Positions 1-8,999 of a stretch of 64,000 nucleotides of DNA are shown here, piece after piece. Below the pieces are notes generated by a model. That model did not search any database. It saw only the letters and a program-made list of their open reading frames with translations, and was not told the DNA's origin. A program made the translations under genes and the position numbers. Position 1 is the first letter of the stretch, and every line of letters begins with the position of its first letter. This DNA is from Pedobacter boryungensis (GTDB taxonomy: Bacteria > Bacteroidota > Bacteroidia > Sphingobacteriales > Sphingobacteriaceae), in the NCBI RefSeq assembly GCF_013204825.1, contig NZ_JABMKV010000001.1:868001-932000 (forward strand), in the 5' to 3' direction.

Positions 1-747
1 GATATAGAAAACTGTTTAGAAAACGAACAAGTATCATTTATCTTAACTAACAACATATTATTTACTTTTCAAGAGAAATATGAAGATTGTTTAGAAGCAG
101 TTCGTCAACGTTTAATGATTGGAAAAGGAAATATAAGAATAGGAGGCAGCAGCTATTTAATGTATGCTTTAATGGATATGATTGTAGATGCCTATTTTTC
201 GGTTTTAAGTGCTTGGGGTGAACAGTTAGATGCTATTGAAGATCGTTTGTTTGAAAAACCAGACAAATCTATTATGTATGATACTCAGTTAATTAAGCGC
301 AATTTAATTACACTTAGACGTGTTGCTTGGCCAGAACGAGATAAAATGAATGATATTTTACGTACAGATAGTCCATTAATTGATCATCAAACTAAAATGT
401 ACCTTCGTGATGCTTACGATCATTGTATACAAATTATAGATATGGTCGAATCACTTAAGGAAATCTCAGCTAGCAATATAGATATGTACCTTTCTATCAT
501 CAGCAACCGCATGAACGAGATTATGAAAGTACTTACTATTATCTCTTCCATATTTATTCCATTAACTTTTATAGCTGGTATTTACGGAATGAATTTTAGT
601 AGGGAAGACCCAGTTACTGGTAAGATTCTGCGTCAAAACATGCCCGAACTTTACCAGGAACATGGCTATTTATATACTATGATTGTTATGGCAATTATAG
701 CAGTGATACAAATCATTTACTTTTGGCGCAAGGGTTGGTTTAAGTAG
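1..747 (+). CDS. corA: CorA-family Mg2+/Co2+ channel, C-terminal part (5' end outside window)
   Basis: CorA proteins are pentameric inner-membrane channels for Mg2+ and Co2+. The reading frame is open from base 1 with no stop, so the ATG at 115 is internal and the N-terminal domain starts left of the window. The visible part has the long helical stalk, then a first membrane segment ending in the signature YGMNF (bases about 580-596), a charged periplasmic loop, a second membrane segment, and a basic tail ending WRKGWFK. The loop after GMN is somewhat longer than usual but keeps the MPEL element. A DnaE-like gene follows 27 bases downstream on the same strand and could be co-transcribed. Family assignment is secure; ion preference is inferred from the family. 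Confidence 0.95.
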   Translation, partial: DIENCLENEQVSFILTNNILFTFQEKYEDCLEAVRQRLMIGKGNIRIGGSSYLMYALMDMIVDAYFSVLSAWGEQLDAIEDRLFEKPDKSIMYDTQLIKRNLITLRRVAWPERDKMNDILRTDSPLIDHQTKMYLRDAYDHCIQIIDMVESLKEISASNIDMYLSIISNRMNEIMKVLTIISSIFIPLTFIAGIYGMNFSREDPVTGKILRQNMPELYQEHGYLYTMIVMAIIAVIQIIYFWRKGWFK

Positions 748-774
748 TTTCATCCAAAGTATAATTTTTTTTAA

Positions 775-3765
775 ATGTTTTTAAACGTCCATTCTCAATA
801 TAGCCTTCGTTATGGCACAATGGATATTGAAACCTTAATAGCAGAGGCTAGGAGTAAAAATATCCACCAGATGGTGCTCACGGATATTAACAACTCTACA
901 GGCTGTATGGAATTCATTAGACTGTGTAGAAAAGAAGGGATAGAGGAGAAGGATGATTTTGGAGAAACCATAAAATCTGGTTACGCTATTAAACCCATTA
1001 TCGGAATAGAATTCCGTAAAAATCATAAATTATTATACATCGGTATCGCTAAAAATAAGGAGGGGATGAAAGAGTTAAATGACTTTTTAACTCATCATAA
1101 CCTAAATGAAATCCCTTTGCCTGAAAAACCATTTCATTTTGATAATGCTTTTGTTGTTTACCCTTATAAAAACAATATGGTATTAGCAGAAAATGAATAT
1201 CTAGGTATTCGAGCTAATGAATTGAATAAAATTGCCGGTAAGTCATTGGATTTAGTAAAAGATAAATTGGTAATTTTTCATCCTGTAACAGTTAAAGATA
1301 AAGTAGAATATAAATTACATAAATACCTAGTAGCTATTGGATTAAATACGGTATTGGGCAAATTAACTGAAGAAAATAGCTGTCAGAAGGATGAAGTGTT
1401 TATTTCAGAAGATGAACTTAAAGATAAATTTATTGCTTATGATTTTATAGTCTCTAATACGCAAAAACTATTAGATAGTTGCTGTATGGATGATTATAGT
1501 TTCGGAAAAAAGAATAAAAAAACGTTTACAAATAGCGTAGAAAATGATTTGAAGTTATTAACTGAACTTGCAATGAAAGGTTTAGTTTATCGCTATGGCT
1601 TAAATAATGAAGTTGCTTTAAAACGTATTAAAAATGAGCTTAAAGTTATTTCTGAACTAGATTTTTGTGCTTATTTCCTAATTACTTGGGATATTGTGAG
1701 GTATGGAATGGAAGAAAGGGGATTTTATCATGTGGGTAGAGGTTCCGGAGCCAATAGTATTGTTGCTTATTGTTTAAAAATAACTGATGTTGATCCAATT
1801 GAATTAGATCTTTATTTCGAGCGATTTTTAAACCACAAACGTAGTTCTCCACCAGATTTTGATATTGATTTTAGTTGGGATGAACGTCCTGAGATACAAC
1901 AATATATTTTCAAAAAATATCCCCACACTGCACTCCTAGGTACAATGAGCAGTTTTAAAAATAGAGCAATTATTAGAGAAATCGGTAAAGTTATGGGTTT
2001 GCCAAAAAATGAAATTGATGATTTTACAGACCCTACAAAAGAAGTGTTCAATAAAAATAATCCCACTTTTAATAAAATTTTGGCCATACAAGAGTACATG
2101 AATAACATGCCAAATCAACGCTCTATTCATGCTGGTGGAATTTTGATTGGAGAAGAACCTTTAACTTATTATACAGCATTAGATTTGCCTCCTAAAGGCT
2201 TGCCAACAGTACAGTGGGATATGTATGAAGCAGAAGCCATTGGACTAGATAAATACGATATTTTAAGTCAGCGAGGAATTGGACATATTAGAGAAGCCGT
2301 TCAACTTGTTCAAAAAAATAAGCAAATAACAATAGATATTCATGATTTTAAATCGTTTAAAGAAGATCCGCAACTAAACGCACAACTACGGGCTGGCACA
2401 CCAATCGGTTGTTTTTATATCGAATCTCCTGCCATGCGACAATTGCTTAAAAAATTGCAATGCGAAGATTATCTAACTCTAGTTGCTGCTAGTTCAATTA
2501 TTAGACCAGGCGTAGCAAGTTCTGGTATGATGAAAATGTATATCCAAAGTTACCATGATCCAAAAGGGGTAAGGTATTTATCTAAAGTAATGGAAGAACA
2601 GTTGGGTGATACTTTTGGTATTATGGTGTATCAAGAAGATGTGATTAAAGTTTGTTGCCATTATGCAGGTTTAGATTTTGCAGATGCGGACATCTTGCGT
2701 AGAGGAATGAGCGGTAAATACCGACAAAAAATTGAATTTGAAAAGTTGGAACAACGTTTTTTCTCTTGTGCAAAGGCTTTAGATCGAGATGAAGAAACAA
2801 CGAAAGAGGTTTGGCGGCAAATTTCCAGCTTTGCGGGATTTAGTTTCTCTAAAGCACATTCTGCAAGTTTTGCAGTAGAAAGTTATCAAAGTTTATTTCT
2901 TAAAACCTATTACCCTAAAGAATTTATGGTGGCGGTTTTAAATAATTATGGTGGCTTTTATCAGCGTTGGGTATATGTAAAAGCTTTAGAACAAGCAGGA
3001 GCTGAAGTTCATTTGCCCTGCGTAAATCATAGCGATGAAGTAGTTAATATCAATGGAAATAAAGCTTATTTAGGCTTTATTGGTGTGCAAAGCTTGGAGA
3101 ATAGGTTGATTGCACTCATCCCGCAGGAGCGAAAGCAAAATGGAAATTATATAGATTTAGAAGATGTAATTAAACGAACTAATTTAAGTTTAGAACAGGC
3201 ACTTATTTTGATTAGAATTGGAGCTTTACGTTTTACAGGTAAAAGTAAAAAAGAACTGCTATGGGAAGTATATAACTATTTGGGTAATAAGACAAAACCT
3301 AAACCTGGAAAAGAATTATTTCATTTAGCGAGCAAAGAATATGTATTACCAAATTTGGATACGCATTTAATTGAAGATGCTTATCAAGAATTAGAATTAC
3401 TAGGTTTTCCAATTAGTTTAAGTATGTTCGATTTATTAAAAACAACATATAGAGGCGATATTTTAGCGGATGATTTAGAAAAGCATGAAGGTAAAATTGT
3501 AAAAATGCTAGGTAATTTTGTCTGCGATAAAACAGTTCATACGAGTAAGAATACTAAAATGTGGTTTGGAACTTTTATAGATAATGAAGGCAACTTCTTT
3601 GACACGGTGCACTTTCCAAATAATCATCCAATTTATCCTTTTAGAGGTAAAGGATGTTACCTGATTTTAGGCAAAGTGGTGCTAGATTTTGGAGTGCCAA
3701 GCATAGAAGTTATGAAGTTTGCTAAATTGCCAATTGTTGATAATCCAGTATTAAACACTAAATAA
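775..3765 (+). CDS. DNA polymerase III alpha subunit, DnaE-like (short, error-prone type candidate)
   Basis: C-family DNA polymerase of 996 residues, shorter than a replicative DnaE and closer to the DnaE2/ImuC size class. Order: N-terminal PHP domain, palm with catalytic aspartates in PPDFDIDF (D363 and D365), finger region with FSFSKAHSASFAVESYQS, helix-hairpin-helix region, and a C-terminal OB fold. The PHP metal site looks degraded: the usual HxH near the start reads NVH and the usual TDH reads TDI. In many bacteria DnaE2-type polymerases work with a Y-family protein in damage-induced mutagenesis. This genome has a Y-family polymerase and an S24 repressor elsewhere in the window, but no copy of their shared operator was found before this gene. 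Polymerase identity is certain; the mutagenic role is inference. Confidence 0.9.
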   Translation: MFLNVHSQYSLRYGTMDIETLIAEARSKNIHQMVLTDINNSTGCMEFIRLCRKEGIEEKDDFGETIKSGYAIKPIIGIEFRKNHKLLYIGIAKNKEGMKELNDFLTHHNLNEIPLPEKPFHFDNAFVVYPYKNNMVLAENEYLGIRANELNKIAGKSLDLVKDKLVIFHPVTVKDKVEYKLHKYLVAIGLNTVLGKLTEENSCQKDEVFISEDELKDKFIAYDFIVSNTQKLLDSCCMDDYSFGKKNKKTFTNSVENDLKLLTELAMKGLVYRYGLNNEVALKRIKNELKVISELDFCAYFLITWDIVRYGMEERGFYHVGRGSGANSIVAYCLKITDVDPIELDLYFERFLNHKRSSPPDFDIDFSWDERPEIQQYIFKKYPHTALLGTMSSFKNRAIIREIGKVMGLPKNEIDDFTDPTKEVFNKNNPTFNKILAIQEYMNNMPNQRSIHAGGILIGEEPLTYYTALDLPPKGLPTVQWDMYEAEAIGLDKYDILSQRGIGHIREAVQLVQKNKQITIDIHDFKSFKEDPQLNAQLRAGTPIGCFYIESPAMRQLLKKLQCEDYLTLVAASSIIRPGVASSGMMKMYIQSYHDPKGVRYLSKVMEEQLGDTFGIMVYQEDVIKVCCHYAGLDFADADILRRGMSGKYRQKIEFEKLEQRFFSCAKALDRDEETTKEVWRQISSFAGFSFSKAHSASFAVESYQSLFLKTYYPKEFMVAVLNNYGGFYQRWVYVKALEQAGAEVHLPCVNHSDEVVNINGNKAYLGFIGVQSLENRLIALIPQERKQNGNYIDLEDVIKRTNLSLEQALILIRIGALRFTGKSKKELLWEVYNYLGNKTKPKPGKELFHLASKEYVLPNLDTHLIEDAYQELELLGFPISLSMFDLLKTTYRGDILADDLEKHEGKIVKMLGNFVCDKTVHTSKNTKMWFGTFIDNEGNFFDTVHFPNNHPIYPFRGKGCYLILGKVVLDFGVPSIEVMKFAKLPIVDNPVLNTK

Positions 3766-3860
3766 ATATCTTACAAATTAGCGTTAAAAAAACGTTATTA
3801 ATAAGCGCAAAACTTTTCCACATAAAGGTGCATATTGGCGCATAATTTATTAAATTCGCA

Positions 3861-3877
3861 AGGTTATAGTATAACCT
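3861..3877. promoter_or_regulatory. Perfect inverted repeat upstream of gyrA
   Basis: AGGTTAT-AGT-ATAACCT is a perfect 7-bp inverted repeat with a 3-base spacer, 34 bases before the gyrA start and inside its likely leader or promoter. It could be an operator or a small hairpin in the 5' leader. No regulator can be named. Confidence 0.4.
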
Positions 3878-3911
3878 AATTTAAATTTCGTTTTTAGCGA
3901 ACAAATTATTT

Positions 3912-6488
3912 ATGGCAGAAGATTTAGAAAATCAAGAGAACGACAAAATCATTTCAATAAACATAGACGAGCAGATGAAATCTGCTTACATCGATTATTC
4001 GATGTCAGTTATCGTAAGTAGGGCATTACCTGATGTGCGTGACGGGTTAAAACCAGTACACCGCCGTGTTTTATACGGTATGTTAGATTTAGGTTTAGGA
4101 GCAGGGAAACCTTATAAAAAATCTGCTCGTATTGTGGGAGAGGTGCTCGGTAAGTATCACCCACATGGAGATTCATCTGTTTATATGACGATGGTACGTA
4201 TGGCTCAACCTTGGAGTTTACGTTATTTGATGGTAGACGGACAAGGTAACTACGGTTCGATAGATGGAGATTCGCCAGCAGCAATGCGTTATACGGAGGC
4301 ACGTTTCCAAAAAATGGCCGAAGATATGTTAGCTGATATTAATAAAGACACGGTTGATTTTCAACTAAACTTCGATGACTCATTGCAAGAGCCAACTGTT
4401 CTTCCAGCTAAAGTGCCAAACCTGTTAATTAATGGTTCTTCTGGTATTGCTGTAGGTATGGCTACTAACATGGCTCCCCATAACATTACGGAGGTTATTA
4501 ATGCAACAGTTGCTTATATCGATAATAATGAAATTACTATTCCTGAATTAATGAAATATGTAAAAGGTCCTGATTTCCCGACAGGAGCTATTATTTACGG
4601 TTATTCTGGAGTACAAGATGCTTTCGAAACTGGAAGAGGACGTGTTGTTATGCGTGCTAAAGCAGAAATAGAAACTATAAAAGATCGCGAAACGATTATC
4701 GTAACTGAAATTCCTTACCAAGTGAACAAATCGCAAATGATTGAGCGAACTGCTGAATTGGTAGGTGAGAAAAAATTAGAAGGTATTTCTAATATTAAAG
4801 ACGAATCGAATAAAGATGGTATTCGTATTGTTTATGAAATAAAACGTGATGCGAATGCTAGTATCGTTTTAAATAACCTATTTAAACAAACTGCATTACA
4901 AACTTCATTTAGTGTAAATAACATTGCTTTGGTTAATGGCCGTCCGCAAATGTTAAACCTAAAAGATTTAATCCGTCATTTCGTAAACCACAGACATGAT
5001 GTTATCGTTCGTAGAACGAAATTCGAATTAGCTGAGGCTGAAAAAAGAGCACACATTTTAGAGGGTTTATTAATTGCTTTAGATCATATTGAAGAAGTAA
5101 TTAAATTAATCCGTGCTTCAAACACTCCAGAAGAAGCAAGAGTCGGCTTAATGGAAAAATTTGGTTTGAGTGATATTCAAGCGAGAGCTATACTTGACAT
5201 GACATTACGTAGACTAACTGGTTTAGAACGTGATAAGATTAAAGACGAGTATGCAGAGCTGATGAAGACCATAGAGTATTTGAAATCTATTCTAGCTGAT
5301 GAATCTTTACGTATGCAAATTATAAAAGATGAGTTAGCTGAAATGTTAGATAAATATGGTGATGAGCGTAGAACAACAATAGTTCATTCGGCAGAAGATA
5401 TGAGCATGGAAGATTTCATCGAAGATGAAGAAGTTGTAATTACTATCTCACACGAAGGATACATTAAACGTACTCCAGCTACAGAATACCGTACACAAGG
5501 TAGAGGGGGTAAAGGGTCCAAAGGAAGTGATTCGAGAAATGAAGATTTTATTGAACATTTGCTAATTGCATCTAATCACAATTATATGTTATTCTTTACC
5601 GAAGCAGGACGTTGTTTCTGGCTAAGAGTATATGAAATTCCAGAAGGAAGCAGATTAAGTAAAGGCAGAGCATTACAAAATATTATTAATATACCTAAAG
5701 AAGAAAAAGTTAAAGCTTATATCAAGGTTAAAAACTTAAAAGACCAAGATTATCTAGAGAATAACTTTATCATTATGTGTACTAAAAAAGGTACCATTAA
5801 GAAAACTTCACTTGAAGCTTACTCTCGTCCGCGTGTTAATGGTATAAATGCAATTAACATTAATGAAGGTGATCAATTATTAGAAGCAAGTTTAACTACA
5901 GGAAGTAGTGAGATTGTAATGGCTTTACGTTCTGGAAGAGCAATCCGATTTAATGAAAGTACAGTTAGACCAATGGGAAGAACTGCAACAGGGGTAAGAG
6001 GTGTAACTTTAGCTCATGATAAAGATGAAGTTGTAGGCATGATCGCAATTGACGATCCGTCTGCTACTGTATTGGTAGTTTCTGAAAAAGGTTACGGTAA
6101 ACGTACTGATATAGACGATTATCGCGTTACTAATAGAGGTGGAAAAGGTGTTAAAACAATTAATGTTACCGAAAAAACTGGCGCACTAGTTGCTATTAAA
6201 AATGTAACTGATGCTGATGATTTAATGATTATTAATAAATCTGGTATTGTAATTAGAATTGTGGTTAGTGAATTAAGAGTAATGGGACGAGCAACTCAAG
6301 GTGTTCGCTTAATTACATTAAAAGGTAATGATGAGATTGCATCGGTAGCTAAAATTGAACATGAAGATGAAGATGAGGTTGAAGAGATAGAAGATGCAGA
6401 GGTTGTAGAAGATTCAACTGGAAAAACAGATGAAAAGCCTACAGAAGATAACAATCCTGATACTGAAGAAGAAACAGAAGAGAATTAA
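3912..6488 (+). CDS. gyrA: DNA gyrase subunit A
   Basis: Breakage-reunion subunit of the type IIA topoisomerase that introduces negative supercoils, partner of GyrB. The N-terminal half has the winged-helix and tower regions, with catalytic tyrosine Y127 in AAMRYTEAR. The C-terminal beta-pinwheel has a GyrA-box-like QGRGGKG at about residue 529, which supports GyrA over ParC, although the second position is Gly rather than Arg. In the quinolone-determining region [10 protein letters not shown] the serine equivalent to E. coli S83 is present (S88), but the position equivalent to D87 is Met (M92). The protein ends in a tail of about 45 mostly acidic residues, a feature that tunes wrapping in some gyrases. 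A secreted TPR gene follows after 27 bases. Confidence 0.95.
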   Translation: MAEDLENQENDKIISINIDEQMKSAYIDYSMSVIVSRALPDVRDGLKPVHRRVLYGMLDLGLGAGKPYKKSARIVGEVLGKYHPHGDSSVYMTMVRMAQPWSLRYLMVDGQGNYGSIDGDSPAAMRYTEARFQKMAEDMLADINKDTVDFQLNFDDSLQEPTVLPAKVPNLLINGSSGIAVGMATNMAPHNITEVINATVAYIDNNEITIPELMKYVKGPDFPTGAIIYGYSGVQDAFETGRGRVVMRAKAEIETIKDRETIIVTEIPYQVNKSQMIERTAELVGEKKLEGISNIKDESNKDGIRIVYEIKRDANASIVLNNLFKQTALQTSFSVNNIALVNGRPQMLNLKDLIRHFVNHRHDVIVRRTKFELAEAEKRAHILEGLLIALDHIEEVIKLIRASNTPEEARVGLMEKFGLSDIQARAILDMTLRRLTGLERDKIKDEYAELMKTIEYLKSILADESLRMQIIKDELAEMLDKYGDERRTTIVHSAEDMSMEDFIEDEEVVITISHEGYIKRTPATEYRTQGRGGKGSKGSDSRNEDFIEHLLIASNHNYMLFFTEAGRCFWLRVYEIPEGSRLSKGRALQNIINIPKEEKVKAYIKVKNLKDQDYLENNFIIMCTKKGTIKKTSLEAYSRPRVNGINAININEGDQLLEASLTTGSSEIVMALRSGRAIRFNESTVRPMGRTATGVRGVTLAHDKDEVVGMIAIDDPSATVLVVSEKGYGKRTDIDDYRVTNRGGKGVKTINVTEKTGALVAIKNVTDADDLMIINKSGIVIRIVVSELRVMGRATQGVRLITLKGNDEIASVAKIEHEDEDEVEEIEDAEVVEDSTGKTDEKPTEDNNPDTEEETEEN

Positions 6489-6515
6489 TATAATTTCGAA
6501 AAAAAAACAAGAAAC

Positions 6516-7598
6516 ATGAAAAAAATACTTTTAAGTATGTTATTTGTAGGTGTAGCTACACTTGCAAATGCTCAAAAGAGTGAAGTGGCCGAAGCAAAAA
6601 AAACTTGGGATTTATATAGCATAATGGCTACAAAAAATCCGTATGATAAATCTATGTTATCGTTAAATAATGGGTTGAAACACACTGATAATGCTATTGC
6701 TAATGAAAAATCTAAAATTATGCCTGATGCATGGTCTTATAGAGCTTTGTTTGCATCAGCAATAGCTTATACAGATTCAGTTAATCTTGACAATGCACTA
6801 GCTAAACAAAAAATTGCTGTTGAGGCAATTGCTCAAGCAAAAAGTTTAGATACAAAAGGAGATCAAAAAGAAAATATCCAATCTGCTGAAATTACCATAC
6901 GTAATGCGATAAATAGCAGAGCAATACGAGCATATAACAAAAAGGATTATGCTAATGCATTAACACTTTTTAATGAAATGACTGCCCTTAATCCAACAGA
7001 TACTGCCATGTATATTAATGCAGGCGTTACTGCGAAATTAGCACAAAACTATCCAGAGGCGATAAAAAACTTTAAGAAGGTTATAAGTTTTAATGTACCA
7101 GAGACAAAAAACTTTTATGCTGAAACTATTTCGATGACTTTATCAAATTTGAAAGATACAACAGCTAGTTTAGATTTGCTTAAAGAAGCAATTGCAAAAT
7201 ATCCTGATGATGCTGATTTTGTTGGCATAGAGACTGATATCTACATTGCTAAAGGAGATATTGCAAAATCGCAAGAAGCATTAAAAAAACTAATTGCTAA
7301 AGATCCATCAAAAGCAATTTATCAGTATTTAATGGGTGATACTTATTATAAACAAGCTTTAGCATTACAAACGGATAGAAGTAAGTTAGATCCAAAAAAA
7401 GTAAAGGAGTTCGATGCAATAACTGCTAAAATGGTTGGATTTATTGATCAATCAATACCATTTTATAAGAAAGCTATAGAATTAGACCCTAAGCTAGTAC
7501 CAGCATTAGAGTCTTTAAAACAGATTTACGGTTTTAAAAATGACAGTGTAAATTTTGCAGATATAAAGAAAAGATTAGACGCTATACCTGCTAATTAA
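6516..7598 (+). CDS. Secreted TPR-repeat protein
   Basis: A protein of 360 residues with an N-terminal signal peptide (MKKILLSMLFVGVATLANAQ, cleavage probably after ANA) followed by helical tetratricopeptide-like repeats, for example around residues 135-170 (AYNKKDYANALTLFNEM) and 155-190. TPR proteins are scaffolds for protein-protein contacts, here in the periplasm or at the envelope; the partner is unknown. It sits 27 bases after gyrA and is followed by a terminator and then a paralogue of the same design. No enzymatic motif is visible. Confidence 0.8.
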   Translation: MKKILLSMLFVGVATLANAQKSEVAEAKKTWDLYSIMATKNPYDKSMLSLNNGLKHTDNAIANEKSKIMPDAWSYRALFASAIAYTDSVNLDNALAKQKIAVEAIAQAKSLDTKGDQKENIQSAEITIRNAINSRAIRAYNKKDYANALTLFNEMTALNPTDTAMYINAGVTAKLAQNYPEAIKNFKKVISFNVPETKNFYAETISMTLSNLKDTTASLDLLKEAIAKYPDDADFVGIETDIYIAKGDIAKSQEALKKLIAKDPSKAIYQYLMGDTYYKQALALQTDRSKLDPKKVKEFDAITAKMVGFIDQSIPFYKKAIELDPKLVPALESLKQIYGFKNDSVNFADIKKRLDAIPAN

Positions 7599-7619
7599 AA
7601 ATACTATTTTGAATAGATG

Positions 7620-7650
7620 AAGAGGGGTAATTAATGTTATCCCTCTTTTT
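7620..7650 (+). terminator. Rho-independent terminator after the first TPR gene
   Basis: Stem AAGAGGGGTAA / TTATCCCTCTT (one G-T wobble) with a 6-base loop, followed by a run of T. It closes the gyrA-TPR transcript. Confidence 0.8.
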
Positions 7651-7654
7651 TTAT

Positions 7655-7662
7655 TATTTTTG
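7655..7662 (+). promoter_or_regulatory. Bacteroidota -7 element TATTTTTG before the second TPR gene
   Basis: TATTTTTG fits TAnnTTTG and lies 24 bases before the ATG at 7686, directly after the preceding terminator. No clear -33 TTG was found. Confidence 0.5.
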
Positions 7663-7685
7663 CTAAGCGAATATCCTTCCATATT

Positions 7686-8819
7686 ATGAAAAACAATTTT
7701 TTACTAATTTTTATCTGCACACTCTCTCTCAATGTTAATGCTCAAAAAACTCAAGTTCAACTTGCACAAAATAGCGTCGGAAAATTACAGGTAAGTATTG
7801 CAAATAAAGAGGATGTAAAAAAGCAACTGACAACAATAGGTGAGGGTATTAAAGCTATTGAAGTTGCTCAAAATGATAAGAAAACTAAAAATTGGGCAGA
7901 AACATGGGCGATCAAAGCATATTTAAGCTCTTACATTTCGCTAATTGATGAAAACGAATCAAATGCCGATAAATATTACATTTTAGCAGGCGAAGCTCTT
8001 GAAAAGGCAATTAAACTTGATAAATATCAAGATAATTCTGGTTTAATTAAAGCATCAACTTATAACATAAACATCAAAAAACAAATCGAAGGAAATAGTG
8101 CTTATCAGCAAAATGATTTTGTGACAGCCTTTAATTTATTGAAACAAGTAAGTGATTTTTTACCAAAAGATACAACTTTAGCAGTAAATGTAGCATTGTG
8201 TGCTCAAAATATCCAATCATACGATGAAGCACTGAATTATTTTAAAAGAGCAAAGGAGAATGAAATTAAAAATCCTGTTGTTTTTCAAACTATGGCTAGT
8301 ATTTATGCTTCTAAATTTGAAAATGAATTAGCTATAAAAACACTTGAGGACGGTTTAAAGCTCAATCCATATCATCCATTTTTAACTAATGATTATATTA
8401 ATTTATTATTAGATAATGAAAGATATGATGCTGCCGTTAAAATAATTGAAGGCTCTATACCTAATGAAAAGCGTAATAAGTTATTGTTATTTTTACATGG
8501 TTATTTGCAGCAATCTCAACTTAATAATAATAACGCAGCAGAACTTGCATATAAAAAAGCATTAGATATCGATCAAAATTATTTTGATGCTTTATATCAA
8601 TTAGGATTAGTTTATATAAATAATGCTAATAACTCATTGAAAGAAAAGAAAAATCAAAAATTCATATCTTATATTAACCGTTCAGAATTTACGTTGCTTA
8701 GAGCTCACGAAATAAATCCTAATGATAGAAACACTATTCAACTATTAATCGAAATATATACAAGAAAAAATAAATTGGATAAAGTTCAAGATTTAAAAAG
8801 AAAATTAAATGAATTTTAG
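7686..8819 (+). CDS. Secreted TPR-repeat protein, paralogue of the upstream gene
   Basis: A protein of 377 residues with a signal peptide (MKNNFLLIFICTLSLNVNAQ) and TPR-type helical repeats through the middle and C-terminal half (for example YDEALNYFKRAKENEIKNP and ENELAIKTLEDGLKLNPYHP). The overall plan matches the gene before it: signal peptide, N-terminal helical block, a stretch NxxxIRA or NINIK followed by TPRs. This suggests tandem duplication. It has its own promoter element after the intervening terminator. Function unknown; an envelope scaffold is a reasonable guess. Confidence 0.78.
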   Translation: MKNNFLLIFICTLSLNVNAQKTQVQLAQNSVGKLQVSIANKEDVKKQLTTIGEGIKAIEVAQNDKKTKNWAETWAIKAYLSSYISLIDENESNADKYYILAGEALEKAIKLDKYQDNSGLIKASTYNINIKKQIEGNSAYQQNDFVTAFNLLKQVSDFLPKDTTLAVNVALCAQNIQSYDEALNYFKRAKENEIKNPVVFQTMASIYASKFENELAIKTLEDGLKLNPYHPFLTNDYINLLLDNERYDAAVKIIEGSIPNEKRNKLLLFLHGYLQQSQLNNNNAAELAYKKALDIDQNYFDALYQLGLVYINNANNSLKEKKNQKFISYINRSEFTLLRAHEINPNDRNTIQLLIEIYTRKNKLDKVQDLKRKLNEF

Positions 8820-8951
8820 TTGAAATTAATGGCTAGAGTAGATATTGCAATTTATTACTTAACATAATGTTAATTATAAGACAGAATTAAAATTATGAAA
8901 ATTAGTTGATTGTGCATTTATAAGGTTGAATAAAAATTAATTAATTAAATA

Positions 8952-8969
8952 AATAATAATAATAATAAT
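8952..8969. repeat. (AAT)6 microsatellite in the DUF763 promoter region
   Basis: Six perfect AAT units inside an almost pure A/T stretch, ending 11 bases before the operator at 8981. It lies where the -33 element of the DUF763 promoter would be expected, so copy-number change could alter expression. Confidence 0.7.
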
Positions 8970-8980
8970 TCAGTTTCATT

Positions 8981-8997
8981 TACTAATTTTGTTAGTA
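8981..8997. promoter_or_regulatory. SOS-like operator TACTAA-N5-TTAGTA with overlapping -7 element, DUF763 operon
   Basis: TACTAATTTTGTTAGTA is a perfect 6-bp inverted repeat around a 5-base centre, ending 2 bases before the ATG at 9000. The sequence TAATTTTG at 8984-8991 inside it matches the Bacteroidota -7 box TAnnTTTG. A bound repressor would therefore cover the promoter, and the transcript would be nearly leaderless. The same repeat occurs before the Y-family polymerase at 20757 and the S24 repressor at 53017. Confidence 0.75.
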
Positions 8998-8999
8998 TT

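Noticed and set aside
115..117. ATG at 115 as the start of CorA
   Set aside because: The frame is open to base 1 and encodes plausible CorA sequence (EKYEDCLEAVRQRL), so the gene is cut by the window edge.
4463..4479. Partial operator-like matches: TACTAA at 4463 and 6128 inside gyrA and at 41057 before the sirtuin gene
   Set aside because: The second arm does not match TTAGTA in any of these (CTCCCC, GTGGAA, ATAAAA), so they are chance half-sites.
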